Shown one piece after another: positions 25,324 to 33,502 of a stretch of DNA of 64,000 bases. The stretch lies in NCBI GenBank assembly GCA_031401235.1, contig JANNRJ010000031.1, positions 12,719 through 76,718 of the forward strand, given 5' to 3'. Position 1 is the first letter of the stretch. Each line of letters starts with the position of its first letter. The notes beneath the pieces are model-generated. The model made no database searches. It had not been told where the DNA came from and saw only the letters and a program-made list of their open reading frames with translations. Origin of the DNA: UBA3006 sp031401235. Its GTDB lineage: Bacteria > Actinomycetota > Acidimicrobiia > Acidimicrobiales > Ilumatobacteraceae. The translations under genes were made by a program, and so were the position numbers.

Positions 25324-26439
25324 CTAAATGCCAATACGTTTAGCCAGCAGCTCACGATGATATGTGGGATCGCCGAAGAGAAGCTCGCTTGACTTAGCCC
25401 GCTTGAAATAGAGATGGGCCGGATGCTCCCAAGTAAATCCGATTCCACCATGAATCTGAATATTTTCGGCGGCGGCGTGAAAATATGCCTCGGAGCAATA
25501 CGCCTTGGCCAGCGATGCCACAGACGGCAATTCGTCGTTCATTTCACTGGCGCACCACATACCGTAATACGCAGCCGACTTGGCCGACTCGACTTCAAGC
25601 AGCATGTCAGCACACTTGTGTTTGATCGCTTGAAAACTTCCAATCGGACGACCAAATTGCACACGAACCTTGGCATATTCGACCGCCATTTCAAGAACTT
25701 TTTGCGCACCGCCGACCTGTTCAGCGGCTAACGCAACCGCGGCAAGATCAAACACGGTGGATAGAACATTCCAACCTTCGCCCTCGACACCGATGAGTTC
25801 GGAATCTACGCCGTCGAATTCAAGTTTTGCTTGTTTGCGAGTCTGATCCATCGTAGACAACGGTGTTCGAACAAGTCCCTTGGCATTGCCATCCACGGCA
25901 AAGAGCGTGACGCCTTTAGTAGTTCGCGCGGCCACCAGAATCAAATTCGCGGTGGAGCCATCAATAACGAACATTTTGGTTCCACTCAGTTTCCAGTCGC
26001 TACCTGAACCTTTGGCGACCATTGTGATACCGGATTCATCCCATTTGCCGGAAGGCTCGGTACAAGCCAACGTCGCAGTTGATTCGCCACTGGCAATGCT
26101 TGGTAAATATTTCGACTTTGCCGCACTATCACCGCTTTGCAATAACGTGTTTGCCGCTAGGACAACGGTCGAAAAAAATGGAGCACACAACAAGGCCCGG
26201 CCCATTTCTTCAAGCACGATTCCAAGCTCGATCTGGGTAAAACCCGAACCACCAAATTCTTCTGGAATGTGCAGGCCTTGCAAACCCATTTGCTCGCCCA
26301 TTTGATTCCAAACAGCCGGATCCACTCCATTGATTGTTTCCATCTGCTCGCGCACGGCTGATTCAGGTGACTTGGCTTCAAGAAATGCACGTACGGTTTT
26401 GCGAAGCTCTTCTTGTTCTTCAGTAAAGGCAAAGTTCAT
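25324..26439 (-). CDS. Acyl-CoA dehydrogenase
   Basis: This 371-residue flavoprotein has the family order: helical N-terminus (FAFTEEQEELRKTVRAF), LACTEPSGKWD-type FAD/substrate region, and the C-terminal RVQFGRPIGSFQAIKH, QIHGGIGFTWEHPAHLYFKRAK. It oxidises an acyl-CoA and passes electrons to ETF. Chain-length specificity is not clear, and the branch resembles those of steroid or unusual acyl catabolism. It is the first gene of a minus-strand pair, divergent from the toxin-antitoxin operon. Confidence 0.88.
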   Translation of the reverse strand: MNFAFTEEQEELRKTVRAFLEAKSPESAVREQMETINGVDPAVWNQMGEQMGLQGLHIPEEFGGSGFTQIELGIVLEEMGRALLCAPFFSTVVLAANTLLQSGDSAAKSKYLPSIASGESTATLACTEPSGKWDESGITMVAKGSGSDWKLSGTKMFVIDGSTANLILVAARTTKGVTLFAVDGNAKGLVRTPLSTMDQTRKQAKLEFDGVDSELIGVEGEGWNVLSTVFDLAAVALAAEQVGGAQKVLEMAVEYAKVRVQFGRPIGSFQAIKHKCADMLLEVESAKSAAYYGMWCASEMNDELPSVASLAKAYCSEAYFHAAAENIQIHGGIGFTWEHPAHLYFKRAKSSELLFGDPTYHRELLAKRIGI

Positions 26440-26484
26440 GACACTAAGTATCGCCTAAGTCGTAACTAGCCCACCAATCGGCTC

Positions 26485-26526
26485 GTGTACATAGGTGTAC
26501 ACAACTGGTCGCTATGTGGCTAGGGT
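26485..26526 (+). promoter_or_regulatory. Operator and leaderless promoter of the toxin-antitoxin operon
   Basis: Two palindromic TGTACA boxes (26486-26491 and 26496-26501) lie inside the near-palindrome 26485-26502. Twenty bases further on, TAGGGT (26521-26526) ends six bases before the antitoxin ATG. The layout suggests autorepression by the antitoxin-toxin complex, as in other type II systems. Confidence 0.5.
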
Positions 26527-26532
26527 GAAGAT

Positions 26533-26814
26533 ATGACTCGTCGTATTGGAATTCGCGATCTCCGCCAACAGGCTTCTACATATATACGACGAGCTGGTGC
26601 TGGCGAACGAATCATTGTCACGGTCTCCGGCGAACCGGCCGCAATTCTTAGTCCCGTCGAAGCGCTCGCCTCGGGCCCGCCCGTGATTGCTGATCTCATC
26701 GCTACGGGTGCCGTGATTGCCCCGCGGCGCACTGGGACATTCAGAATCGGCGACCCAATAACTGTGCACAGTGGTACTCGTATCGATCAATTACTTCGCC
26801 AGGTTCGCGGATGA
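26533..26814 (+). CDS. Phd/YefM-type antitoxin
   Basis: This 93-residue protein has the Phd/YefM N-terminus IGIRDLRQQASTYIRRAGAGERIIVTVSGEPAAIL, which forms the DNA-binding dimer, and a divergent C-terminus expected to wrap the toxin. It overlaps the toxin start by four bases (ATGA). It is probably an autorepressor acting at the TGTACA operator upstream. Confidence 0.85.
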   Translation: MTRRIGIRDLRQQASTYIRRAGAGERIIVTVSGEPAAILSPVEALASGPPVIADLIATGAVIAPRRTGTFRIGDPITVHSGTRIDQLLRQVRG

Positions 26815-27215
26815 CGGTGGTGCTCGATACGAGCGCACTCGTTGCCCTGCACATACCAGGTGCCGCCCGGACAGTTGTCGAACAGGCAATGCAACGTGAT
26901 CAAACGTGGTGTGCCAGCGCACTTGCCTTGAGCGAAGCCATCGCATTAATTGATCACCTCACTGACGAAGAGGTATTGCGCAACGATCTTGAAGATGCTC
27001 TTCGTCGCACTTGGGACTATGTTGCCGTTGTGCCCGTAGATCAGCGATGTCTAAATGACGCCGCTCTTCTTAGCCGTGAGCAGCCGCTGCAGATCAGCGA
27101 TGCAATACATTTGGCCGCCGCTCAGCGACTGCCCCAACCAATTCGCTTCATCACATTTGATGCTGGTCAAATTCCAGTGGCACTCGCACTTGGTTTTGAG
27201 GTGATATCGACATGA
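26811..27215 (+). CDS. PIN-domain ribonuclease toxin (VapC-type)
   Basis: This 134-residue PIN protein has acidic residues at the expected places: D6 (VLDTSALVAL), E42 (LSEAIAL), D97 (ISDAIHLA) and D117 (TFDAGQ). It is expected to be a Mg-dependent RNase held inactive by the Phd-like antitoxin. Its stop overlaps the start of the MBL hydrolase gene (ATGA), an unusual coupling of a toxin to a metabolic gene. Confidence 0.87.
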   Translation: MTVVLDTSALVALHIPGAARTVVEQAMQRDQTWCASALALSEAIALIDHLTDEEVLRNDLEDALRRTWDYVAVVPVDQRCLNDAALLSREQPLQISDAIHLAAAQRLPQPIRFITFDAGQIPVALALGFEVIST

Positions 27216-27835
27216 ACATCACGAACACTTTGCATTGGAGTGACACGAATGTTGAGGTACACAAAGTTGTAGTCGGTCCGTTCGCAAACAATGTCTTTGT
27301 CGTTCGCTGTCGCGCCACAGGAATTGCTGTACTCATAGATGCAGCCAATGAGCACGAGCAACTACTTGCATTATGTAAAGCGCTCGGTGTTCGTCGCGTT
27401 TTGGAAACCCATGGTCATTGGGACCATATTCAAGCAATTCCTGCGATGCGAGAAGCAGGCTACGAAGTCGCAGTGACTGCCCTAGACGCACCACGTCTAA
27501 AGGACGTCGGATATGACGTATTTATCGATGACGCCGAAATTCTAGAGATCGGACATTTGCGATTGCATGCAATTCATAATCCGGGGCATACCGAAGGATC
27601 TATTTCGTTCGCAGTTGCAGGAACGCCGTTGCTCTTTACCGGTGACACCTTGTTTCCAGGCGGGCCTGGCAATACCACTCTTGATGGTGGCGACTTTGCC
27701 ACGATTATTCACAGTATTGACACCAAACTTCTTACCTTTCCTGCCGAAACGATTGTCCTGCCCGGACATGGCGCCGACACGACAATCGGTGTCGAACGCC
27801 CGCAGTTGGCAGCATGGATCGAGCGCGGCTGGTAA
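27212..27835 (+). CDS. MBL-fold metallo-hydrolase (glyoxalase II-like)
   Basis: This 207-residue protein has the metal motif H67-x-H69-x-D71-H72 (THGHWDH), a later NPGHTEGS histidine, FTGDTLFPGG and a terminal LPGHG. That set matches hydroxyacylglutathione hydrolase-like MBL enzymes with a dinuclear site. In an actinobacterium the thiol could be mycothiol. It is coupled to the toxin gene upstream and to the desaturase gene downstream (TAATG). Confidence 0.85.
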   Translation: MNITNTLHWSDTNVEVHKVVVGPFANNVFVVRCRATGIAVLIDAANEHEQLLALCKALGVRRVLETHGHWDHIQAIPAMREAGYEVAVTALDAPRLKDVGYDVFIDDAEILEIGHLRLHAIHNPGHTEGSISFAVAGTPLLFTGDTLFPGGPGNTTLDGGDFATIIHSIDTKLLTFPAETIVLPGHGADTTIGVERPQLAAWIERGW

Positions 27836-28812
27836 TGATTGTGGGAGTGAATACAACAGCAAAACTCGGTGGCATGGTGCCGGCACCAACGGTGCTCGGA
27901 CATCAGATCGGGTCAACAAAAATCCGCCAAGACGGAAGACCGACCCCCGAGTGGCGCTCCGAGCTTCGTCACATTGCCGGATTACGCAATGCAATTACCT
28001 TGGTCATGCTTTACGCCCAGACGATCGGCATCATTTGGCTTGCCATAACACTCCACAATCCGTTCATTTACGTTGTGGCATTTGTGCTGATGGGTCGCTC
28101 CCATGCTCAGTTCGCATCACTGATGCATGAATCGGCTCATCGCCTGTTATTTGCCAACAAATCGATTAATGATTTCGCCGGTCGATGGTTACTTGGCTAC
28201 CCATCATTCGTCAATACCGATGGATATCGGTTCGTACACATGGCACACCACCGCGAAGAATTTGGTCCAAACGAACCCGACATTGCCTTATATGCGAACT
28301 ACCCGATTACTCGACAAAGTTTCCGTCGAAAACTCGTGCGTGATACCGCCGGCATTACTGGCATACGGTTGATGCGCGACCAATTTGCCGGGCTGTTTCA
28401 TGGCGATTCCCGCTCACGCACCACTCAATTGAAAATACTCTCGGTACAACTGTTCATTTTCGCGGTGTTGGCGGCAATTGGTCATCCATTCGTTTATTTC
28501 GGATTGTGGTTACTTCCATTCCTCACCGTTTGGCGAGCTATTAATCGGCTTCGCTCGATCGCCGAACATGGCGGACTACGCGCCGACACTGATCGACGAA
28601 TTACTACTCATAGCGTGCGACAAGCAGCCGTTGCTCGATTCATGCTCGTGCCATACAACATAGGTTGGCATTTGGCTCATCATGTCGACTCCGGCATTCC
28701 GTTTCGATCGCTTCCGGCCTATCACCGCGAATTACGTCGCATCGGATATGTCACCGCCGAATACGAGTATCCGACATATCGAGCACTTTGGCGGGCGTTA
28801 CGGGGTAAATAA
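27835..28812 (+). CDS. Fatty acid desaturase family protein
   Basis: The protein has 325 residues from ATG 27835, which overlaps the previous stop. It has the three histidine boxes of membrane di-iron desaturases: HESAH near 98-102, HMAHH near 135-139 and HLAHH near 284-288, plus IAEHGG. Hydrophobic segments lie at about 55-90 and 205-240. It could be an acyl-lipid desaturase or hydroxylase; the substrate is unknown. An alternative GTG start (27846) would shorten it by a few residues. Confidence 0.83.
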   Translation: MIVGVNTTAKLGGMVPAPTVLGHQIGSTKIRQDGRPTPEWRSELRHIAGLRNAITLVMLYAQTIGIIWLAITLHNPFIYVVAFVLMGRSHAQFASLMHESAHRLLFANKSINDFAGRWLLGYPSFVNTDGYRFVHMAHHREEFGPNEPDIALYANYPITRQSFRRKLVRDTAGITGIRLMRDQFAGLFHGDSRSRTTQLKILSVQLFIFAVLAAIGHPFVYFGLWLLPFLTVWRAINRLRSIAEHGGLRADTDRRITTHSVRQAAVARFMLVPYNIGWHLAHHVDSGIPFRSLPAYHRELRRIGYVTAEYEYPTYRALWRALRGK

Positions 28813-28858
28813 TTACCACTACGTCCATAGTGGTAATACCCCTAACCCTGAATACAAT
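28812..28858 (+). promoter_or_regulatory. Inverted repeat and promoter of the sufC-sufS-sufU operon
   Basis: A perfect 10-bp inverted repeat (ATTACCACTA, 28812-28821, and its complement, 28828-28837) has a six-base spacer. TACAAT (28853-28858) ends seven bases before the GTG at 28866, so the message is probably leaderless, and the right arm covers the -35 region. No T-run follows the repeat, so an operator is more likely than a terminator. The regulator is unknown; an Fe-S sensor would be logical. Confidence 0.5.
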
Positions 28859-28865
28859 TGACGTT

Positions 28866-29624
28866 GTGACCGAGTTGTTCCGAGTAGAAGATCTGCATGC
28901 CAAGCCTGTCGAAGGTGACGCCGAAATCTTGCGAGGGCTCAACCTAACCGTAAATCTTGGCGAAATTCACGCCATCATGGGCCCAAATGGCTCTGGAAAA
29001 TCCACTCTTGCCAACACTTTGCTGGCCTCTCCAGAATATGCAGTTACATCAGGCCATATTTTCTACAAAGGTGACGACATCAGCCAATGGTCGACCGATG
29101 CCCGCGCCAGGGCTGGCATATTCCTTGGGTTTCAATACCCGCAAGAAATCGCTGGAGTCTCGGTCATCCAATTTCTACGTCAATCACTTTCGGCACGTAA
29201 AGGTATTGATCTTTCGGTGTTGGAGTTAAGACTTAGCGCGATGAGCTGGATGAAGCGACTGGGAATGGATTCTTCATTTGTTGATCGCTATCTCAATGAA
29301 GGATTCTCTGGCGGAGAAAAAAAACGCAATGAAATCATGCAGATGGCAATTTTGGAACCCGAACTAGCAATACTTGACGAAACCGATTCTGGTCTCGATA
29401 TCGACGCGTTACGTATCGTGGCCAATGGAATTCGCGAAGTTCGTGCCGAGCGACCAACTCTTGGAATCGTGCTGATTACCCATTACCAACGGTTACTTGA
29501 CGAACTTCAGCCCGATGTTGTGCACATTTTGATTGACGGCCAAATTGTGAAAAGTGGTGGAATGGAACTCGCCGCTGAATTGGAGCGGTCCGGTTATGAG
29601 GCATACCGCAGTGAACGGGTATAA
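28866..29624 (+). CDS. sufC: Fe-S assembly ATPase SufC (first copy)
   Basis: This protein of about 252 residues is an ABC-type ATPase with Walker A GPNGSGKST, the SufC-specific signature FSGGEKKRNE, Walker B LAILDETDSGLDIDALR and the switch histidine ITHYQR. It should drive the SufBCD scaffold. The start is GTG 28866, supported by the leaderless promoter. It is unusual that this sufC sits with sufS and sufU but not sufB/sufD; a second sufC is in the sufB-sufD operon at 52-56 kb. Confidence 0.88.
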   Translation: MTELFRVEDLHAKPVEGDAEILRGLNLTVNLGEIHAIMGPNGSGKSTLANTLLASPEYAVTSGHIFYKGDDISQWSTDARARAGIFLGFQYPQEIAGVSVIQFLRQSLSARKGIDLSVLELRLSAMSWMKRLGMDSSFVDRYLNEGFSGGEKKRNEIMQMAILEPELAILDETDSGLDIDALRIVANGIREVRAERPTLGIVLITHYQRLLDELQPDVVHILIDGQIVKSGGMELAAELERSGYEAYRSERV

Positions 29625-29636
29625 CGGAGATCACCT

Positions 29637-30863
29637 ATGACTCTCGACGTTGCCCGCATCCGCAAAGATTTTCCCGTTTTACAACGAGAGATCAATGGCA
29701 AGCCACTGGTGTATTTGGATAGTGCCAACACGTCGCAAAAACCGCAGGCGGTTATCGATGCAATGACATCGTTCATGGAAACTGCGTATGCGCCGATCAA
29801 TCGAAGTGCCTACCAACTGGCCACGGAAGCAACTGACCTTTATGAAGATGCCCGCACCAAGGTTGCCCGCTTTATCAATGCCAATAAATCCAACGAAATC
29901 ATCTTCACCAAGAACGCCACCGAGGCACTGAACCTCGTGATCATGAGTTGGGGTCGCGCCAATTTGCACTCAGGTGATGTCGTGCTACTCACCCACCTCG
30001 AACATCATGCCAACATCGTGCCATGGCACATGTTGGTCGCCGAACGGGGAATTCAATTGCGCTGGGTTCCACTCACCGCTGATGGACAATTAGATATCGC
30101 CGACTTGGACACACTGCTGAACGGGGTCAAAGTGTTTGCCTTCACGGCGATGTCCAATGTGCTTGGCACTATTACACCTGTTTCGCAACTCTGCGCCGCT
30201 GCCCACAGGGCCGGTGCACTCACCATCGTCGACGCGTGCCAGTCGGTACCTCATCTGTCAACCGATGTACGTGTATGGGATGCAGATTTCATTGCTTTTA
30301 GCTCGCATAAAATGTGCGGTCCATCGGGTGTCGGAGTGCTGTGGGGGCGAGAGTCACTGCTCGACGAGCTGCCCCCTTTTCTAGGTGGCGGAAACATGAT
30401 TTCCGATGTCCGACTAGATGGATTCACTCCAGCCGAACTCCCAGCCAAATTTGAAGCCGGCACCCCACCGATAACTGAAGTAGTTGGGCTCGGCGCGGCG
30501 ATCGATTACCTCGAGCGAATTGGCATGCAGAATGTCCGTCAGCATGAAATGCAAATGAGCGCCTATGTTCTGAACACCTTTGTTCAACGATTCGGCGATG
30601 ACATCACTATTCACGGACCAGTGAACCCTGAACAACGCAGTGCAACCTTCAGTTTTTCGTTTCGCGGAATACACCCCCATGATTTGAGTCAAGTACTTGA
30701 CCAACACAACGTCTGTATCCGCGCGGGTCATCACTGCGCCAAGCCACTGATGCGTGTCCTTGGCACCAATGCCACGGCGCGTGCAAGTTTCTATCTGTAC
30801 AACACCGAAGCAGATGCCGACGCCTTGGCTAATGCACTTGACAGTGCGTCCGATATCTTCTGA
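29637..30863 (+). CDS. sufS: Cysteine desulfurase SufS
   Basis: This 408-residue PLP enzyme of the SufS group has the N-terminal YLDSANTSQKPQAVIDA, the HHANIVPW motif, the PLP-lysine in SSHKMCGP and catalytic C367 in RAGHHCAKP. It mobilises sulfur from cysteine as an enzyme persulfide. GGAG lies upstream of ATG 29637. Its likely sulfur acceptor, SufU, is encoded next. Confidence 0.93.
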   Translation: MTLDVARIRKDFPVLQREINGKPLVYLDSANTSQKPQAVIDAMTSFMETAYAPINRSAYQLATEATDLYEDARTKVARFINANKSNEIIFTKNATEALNLVIMSWGRANLHSGDVVLLTHLEHHANIVPWHMLVAERGIQLRWVPLTADGQLDIADLDTLLNGVKVFAFTAMSNVLGTITPVSQLCAAAHRAGALTIVDACQSVPHLSTDVRVWDADFIAFSSHKMCGPSGVGVLWGRESLLDELPPFLGGGNMISDVRLDGFTPAELPAKFEAGTPPITEVVGLGAAIDYLERIGMQNVRQHEMQMSAYVLNTFVQRFGDDITIHGPVNPEQRSATFSFSFRGIHPHDLSQVLDQHNVCIRAGHHCAKPLMRVLGTNATARASFYLYNTEADADALANALDSASDIF

Positions 30864-30886
30864 GATAGTTTACGAAGGAGCACCAC

Positions 30887-31339
30887 ATGCCTGGCCTTGA
30901 AGATCTTTACCGCGAAATTATCCTCGATCATTATCGCACCCCTCGCAATCGCGGCGAACTCGATCCGCCGGCGGTATCTGCTGAGGGTTACAACCCGCTG
31001 TGTGGAGATGAAATTCGCGTTTTCATCATTGTCAAAGACGGCGTAGTAAGCGATGTTCGCTTCAATGGTTCTGGATGCTCCATCAGTCAAAGTTCAACAT
31101 CGATGATGACCACAGCGATCAAGGGAAAATCGGTAGACGAGGTGCGCAAAGTTGTGCGCCGTTTCAAACACATGATGACCATTGAAGAGGACGGAGATGC
31201 CACGCCAGTTGATGAATCACTCAACTTGGGTGATCTCGAGGCCTTGCAAGGAGTCGTGAAATTTCCGGTTCGTATCAAATGCGCAACACTTGGTTGGAAC
31301 ACCCTCCTCGATGCGCTCAATGCGAGTTCACAGACGTAG
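30887..31339 (+). CDS. sufU: Zinc-dependent sulfurtransferase SufU
   Basis: This 150-residue protein opens with LYREIILDHYRTPRN and has the zinc ligands C39 and D41 (NPLCGDE), C64 (GSGCSISQSS) and C132 (IKCATLGW). SufU takes sulfur from SufS through zinc-ligand exchange and passes it to SufB. AAGGAG lies upstream of ATG 30887. It forms the 3' part of the sufC-sufS-sufU operon. Confidence 0.92.
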   Translation: MPGLEDLYREIILDHYRTPRNRGELDPPAVSAEGYNPLCGDEIRVFIIVKDGVVSDVRFNGSGCSISQSSTSMMTTAIKGKSVDEVRKVVRRFKHMMTIEEDGDATPVDESLNLGDLEALQGVVKFPVRIKCATLGWNTLLDALNASSQT

Positions 31340-31342
31340 AAT
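31337..31342 (+). promoter_or_regulatory. Candidate leaderless -10 (TAGAAT)
   Basis: TAGAAT overlaps the sufU stop and ends six bases before the ATG at 31349. It could give the deaminase gene its own leaderless transcript. Confidence 0.35.
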
Positions 31343-31348
31343 TTTCAC

Positions 31349-32413
31349 ATGGCAATCGCCGGGGAAGTCTTGGCCAAGGCGCCGAAAGTTCTTTTGCATG
31401 ATCATCTTGATGGCGGATTACGTGCCGAGACGGTAATTGATCTTGCACGTGAGTACGGGTACTCAAAGTTACCTACCACCGATGTCGCGGAGCTGCAAAA
31501 GTGGTTTCACCGCGGTGCTAAGCGCAATGACCTGGTCTTGTATCTCGAAACTTTTGCCCACACCGTTGGAGTCATGCAGCACCGCGACGCCATTGAACGA
31601 GTGGCATACGAATGCGCACAGGATCTAGCCAAAGACGGAGTGGTATATGCCGAAGTTCGATTCGCACCGGAACTGAGCACCGAGGCCGGACTCACTCTGG
31701 ATGAAGTTATGCGGGCCGTGCTTGATGGTCTCAAGCGTGGTTCGGCGGGAACCAAACTCACGGTGTATGCGCTGTGCTGTGCAATGCGCACTGCGGCCCG
31801 CAGCCTTCAAATCGCCGAACTTGCCGTGCGCTGGCGAGATGAGGGTGTAGTTGGTTTCGACATCGCCGGCGCCGAAGCTGGCTATCCACCCACACGGCAT
31901 CTTGATGCCTTTCAATACATTCAGCGCTCCAACTTTCACACCACCATTCATGCCGGCGAAGCCTTTGGATTGCCCTCGATTTGGGAGGCATTGCAGTTCT
32001 GTGGCGCGGAGCGTCTCGGTCATGGCGTACGAATTGTCGACGACATAACCGGTGACCTAGGCAACGAACAACTTGGACGACTTGCCCAATATGTTCGCGA
32101 TCGTCGAATTCCCCTTGAGTTGTGTCCGACTTCAAATGTGAACACGGGAGTGTGCGCCTCGATTGCCACCCATCCGATCGGCATGTTAAAGCGCCTTCGC
32201 TTCCGTGTCACGGTAAACACCGATAACCGGCTGATGAGCGCGACCTCAATGACCAAAGAATTTGAGCAGCTTGCCGAGGCCTTCGATTGGACCATTGCCG
32301 ACTTCCAATGGCTTACGGTAAATGCAATGAAAAGCGCCTTCGCCCCTTTTGATGAACGTCTAAAACTCATCAATGAAGTGATCAAGCCGCAATACGCCTC
32401 TCTGGGCGCCTAG
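31349..32413 (+). CDS. add: Adenosine deaminase
   Basis: This 354-residue TIM-barrel deaminase has the zinc ligands H17-x-H19 (LLHDHLDGG), HAGEAFG with the proton-shuttle glutamate, GHGVRI, LELCPTSNVNTGV and VNTDNRLMS. It converts adenosine to inosine in purine salvage. The DN of TDN is usual in the actinobacterial branch. It follows sufU closely. The 3' end overlaps the convergent MarR gene by four bases. Confidence 0.92.
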   Translation: MAIAGEVLAKAPKVLLHDHLDGGLRAETVIDLAREYGYSKLPTTDVAELQKWFHRGAKRNDLVLYLETFAHTVGVMQHRDAIERVAYECAQDLAKDGVVYAEVRFAPELSTEAGLTLDEVMRAVLDGLKRGSAGTKLTVYALCCAMRTAARSLQIAELAVRWRDEGVVGFDIAGAEAGYPPTRHLDAFQYIQRSNFHTTIHAGEAFGLPSIWEALQFCGAERLGHGVRIVDDITGDLGNEQLGRLAQYVRDRRIPLELCPTSNVNTGVCASIATHPIGMLKRLRFRVTVNTDNRLMSATSMTKEFEQLAEAFDWTIADFQWLTVNAMKSAFAPFDERLKLINEVIKPQYASLGA

Positions 32414-32871
32414 TCCATCTCTCTTCCAAGGTGATCGGCAATCTTGGCGAATGCGGATCCGATTGCTTTAATTTCTCCCGACGTCAAATGATCAATCATC
32501 ATCCGTCGAACACTGCACAAATGAGTGGGTGCCGCTTTCTTGAGCAAGGCAAGACCCTTGGAGGTGAGTACCACATAAGCAACGCGTTTATCGTCATCTG
32601 ACCGTCTCCGAGATACGAGTTTTGCCTTGAGAACACCCTCCATTCGGCGAGTAAGCCCGCCTCTCGAAAGTTGCAACGTTTCGGCAAGATCGCACATGCG
32701 TAATTGCTGTTCGGGCGACTCGGACAACATGGCCAGGAGTTGATAGTCGCCAAGGTCCAATCGGAATGGCGCAAGATCGCCTTCAATGGCCTTTAAAAGA
32801 TCTCCAGAAGTGGAAATGAACATGCGCCACGCCCGCATTTCATCGGGAGTCAACCAATTTGGCTCAGACAT
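32410..32871 (-). CDS. MarR family transcriptional regulator
   Basis: This 153-residue winged-helix protein has the MarR core LGDYQLLAMLSESPEQQLRMCDLAETLQLSRGGLTRRMEGVLKAKLVSRRRSDDDKRVAYVVLTSKG-type layout, described here by its hallmarks LSRGGLTRRM (recognition helix) and DDDKRVAYV (wing). TATCCT ends six bases before its ATG, so it is probably leaderless. It is divergent from a DoxX-like gene with palindromes in between, so it most likely represses that gene and itself. Confidence 0.88.
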   Translation of the reverse strand: MSEPNWLTPDEMRAWRMFISTSGDLLKAIEGDLAPFRLDLGDYQLLAMLSESPEQQLRMCDLAETLQLSRGGLTRRMEGVLKAKLVSRRRSDDDKRVAYVVLTSKGLALLKKAAPTHLCSVRRMMIDHLTSGEIKAIGSAFAKIADHLGREMD

Positions 32872-32877
32872 AGGTTA

Positions 32878-32941
32878 AGGATACCCGAAAAATATCTTTA
32901 AAAGAATGGTTGCGAACACAACTACTTTTCCGATATAGTTG
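32878..32941. promoter_or_regulatory. marR / doxX-like divergent control region
   Basis: On the minus strand TATCCT (32878-32883) is the candidate -10 for the regulator. For the plus-strand gene two inverted repeats are seen: GTTGCG/CACAAC (32909-32922, one mismatch) and CAACTA/TAGTTG (32919-32924 and 32936-32941). These are the size and symmetry of MarR operators. Confidence 0.45.
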
Positions 32942-32991
32942 CGGTCTCAACGATATCCAATAATGGGCGTTGCCAACTAAGGAGCGCAGCA

Positions 32992-33414
32992 GTGAACGCA
33001 GTATTGATTTTCAGCAGGATCATTTTTGGCCTGATATTCATAATCTCAGGCATCAGCCACTTCACCAAGGTCGAAGCCATGACTGGCTATTCCAAATTCA
33101 AAAGGATTCCCGCGGCCAAGTTCTCCGTCCTCGCGTCTGGACTAATCCTTTTCTTCGGCGGTGTTTCAGTAATTCTGGGGATCTATGCAGATCTCGGCGC
33201 ACTTCTTCTCGCCGGATTGCTCGCAATAATGGCTTTGAAAATGCACGACTTTTGGAACCAGAGTGAACCGCAAGCCAAACAAACTGAAAGCATTGGATTC
33301 TGGAAAGATATCTCCTTGGCCGGAAGCGCTTTGTTTATCTTCGCCATTACCGCCACCGCAAAATCGGATTATGGCTGGACACTGACAGAAAGCCTGTTCT
33401 CAATCAAGCGATAA
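32992..33414 (+). CDS. DoxX family membrane protein
   Basis: This 140-residue protein has four predicted membrane helices (about 3-22, 45-64, 70-88 and 107-125) and the DoxX landmarks RIIFGLIFIISGISHF and ALKMHDFW. The start is GTG 32992 with AAGGAG upstream. The family includes quinone-linked redox membrane subunits of unclear role. A strong terminator follows. The divergent MarR gene is the probable regulator. Confidence 0.87.
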   Translation: MNAVLIFSRIIFGLIFIISGISHFTKVEAMTGYSKFKRIPAAKFSVLASGLILFFGGVSVILGIYADLGALLLAGLLAIMALKMHDFWNQSEPQAKQTESIGFWKDISLAGSALFIFAITATAKSDYGWTLTESLFSIKR

Positions 33415-33440
33415 GCAAATCTCCCCATTTGCTTGTCAAC

Positions 33441-33467
33441 GGCGACACAGAAATGTGTCGCCATTTT
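33441..33467 (+). terminator. Intrinsic terminator after the DoxX gene
   Basis: A perfect 9-bp stem (33441-33449 with 33454-33462) closes a GAAA tetraloop and is followed by ATTTT. A weaker 8-bp hairpin (33413-33420 with 33427-33434) starts at the stop codon just before it. Confidence 0.75.
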
Positions 33468-33502
33468 CGATTCGTACCAATAAACGCACACATTCCAAGC
33501 AA

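Noticed and set aside
26440..26532. tRNA-like or attachment site next to the toxin-antitoxin operon
   Set aside because: The symmetry is fully explained by two TGTACA boxes; no longer repeat of the site is seen elsewhere in the window.
28812..28837. Inverted repeat as a terminator for the desaturase gene
   Set aside because: It is AT-rich in the stem ends, is followed by ACCCC rather than a T-run, and lies over the -35 region of a good promoter.
33413..33434. First hairpin after the DoxX gene as the main terminator
   Set aside because: It has only 8 AT-rich pairs and no T-run; the GAAA-loop hairpin just after it is much stronger.
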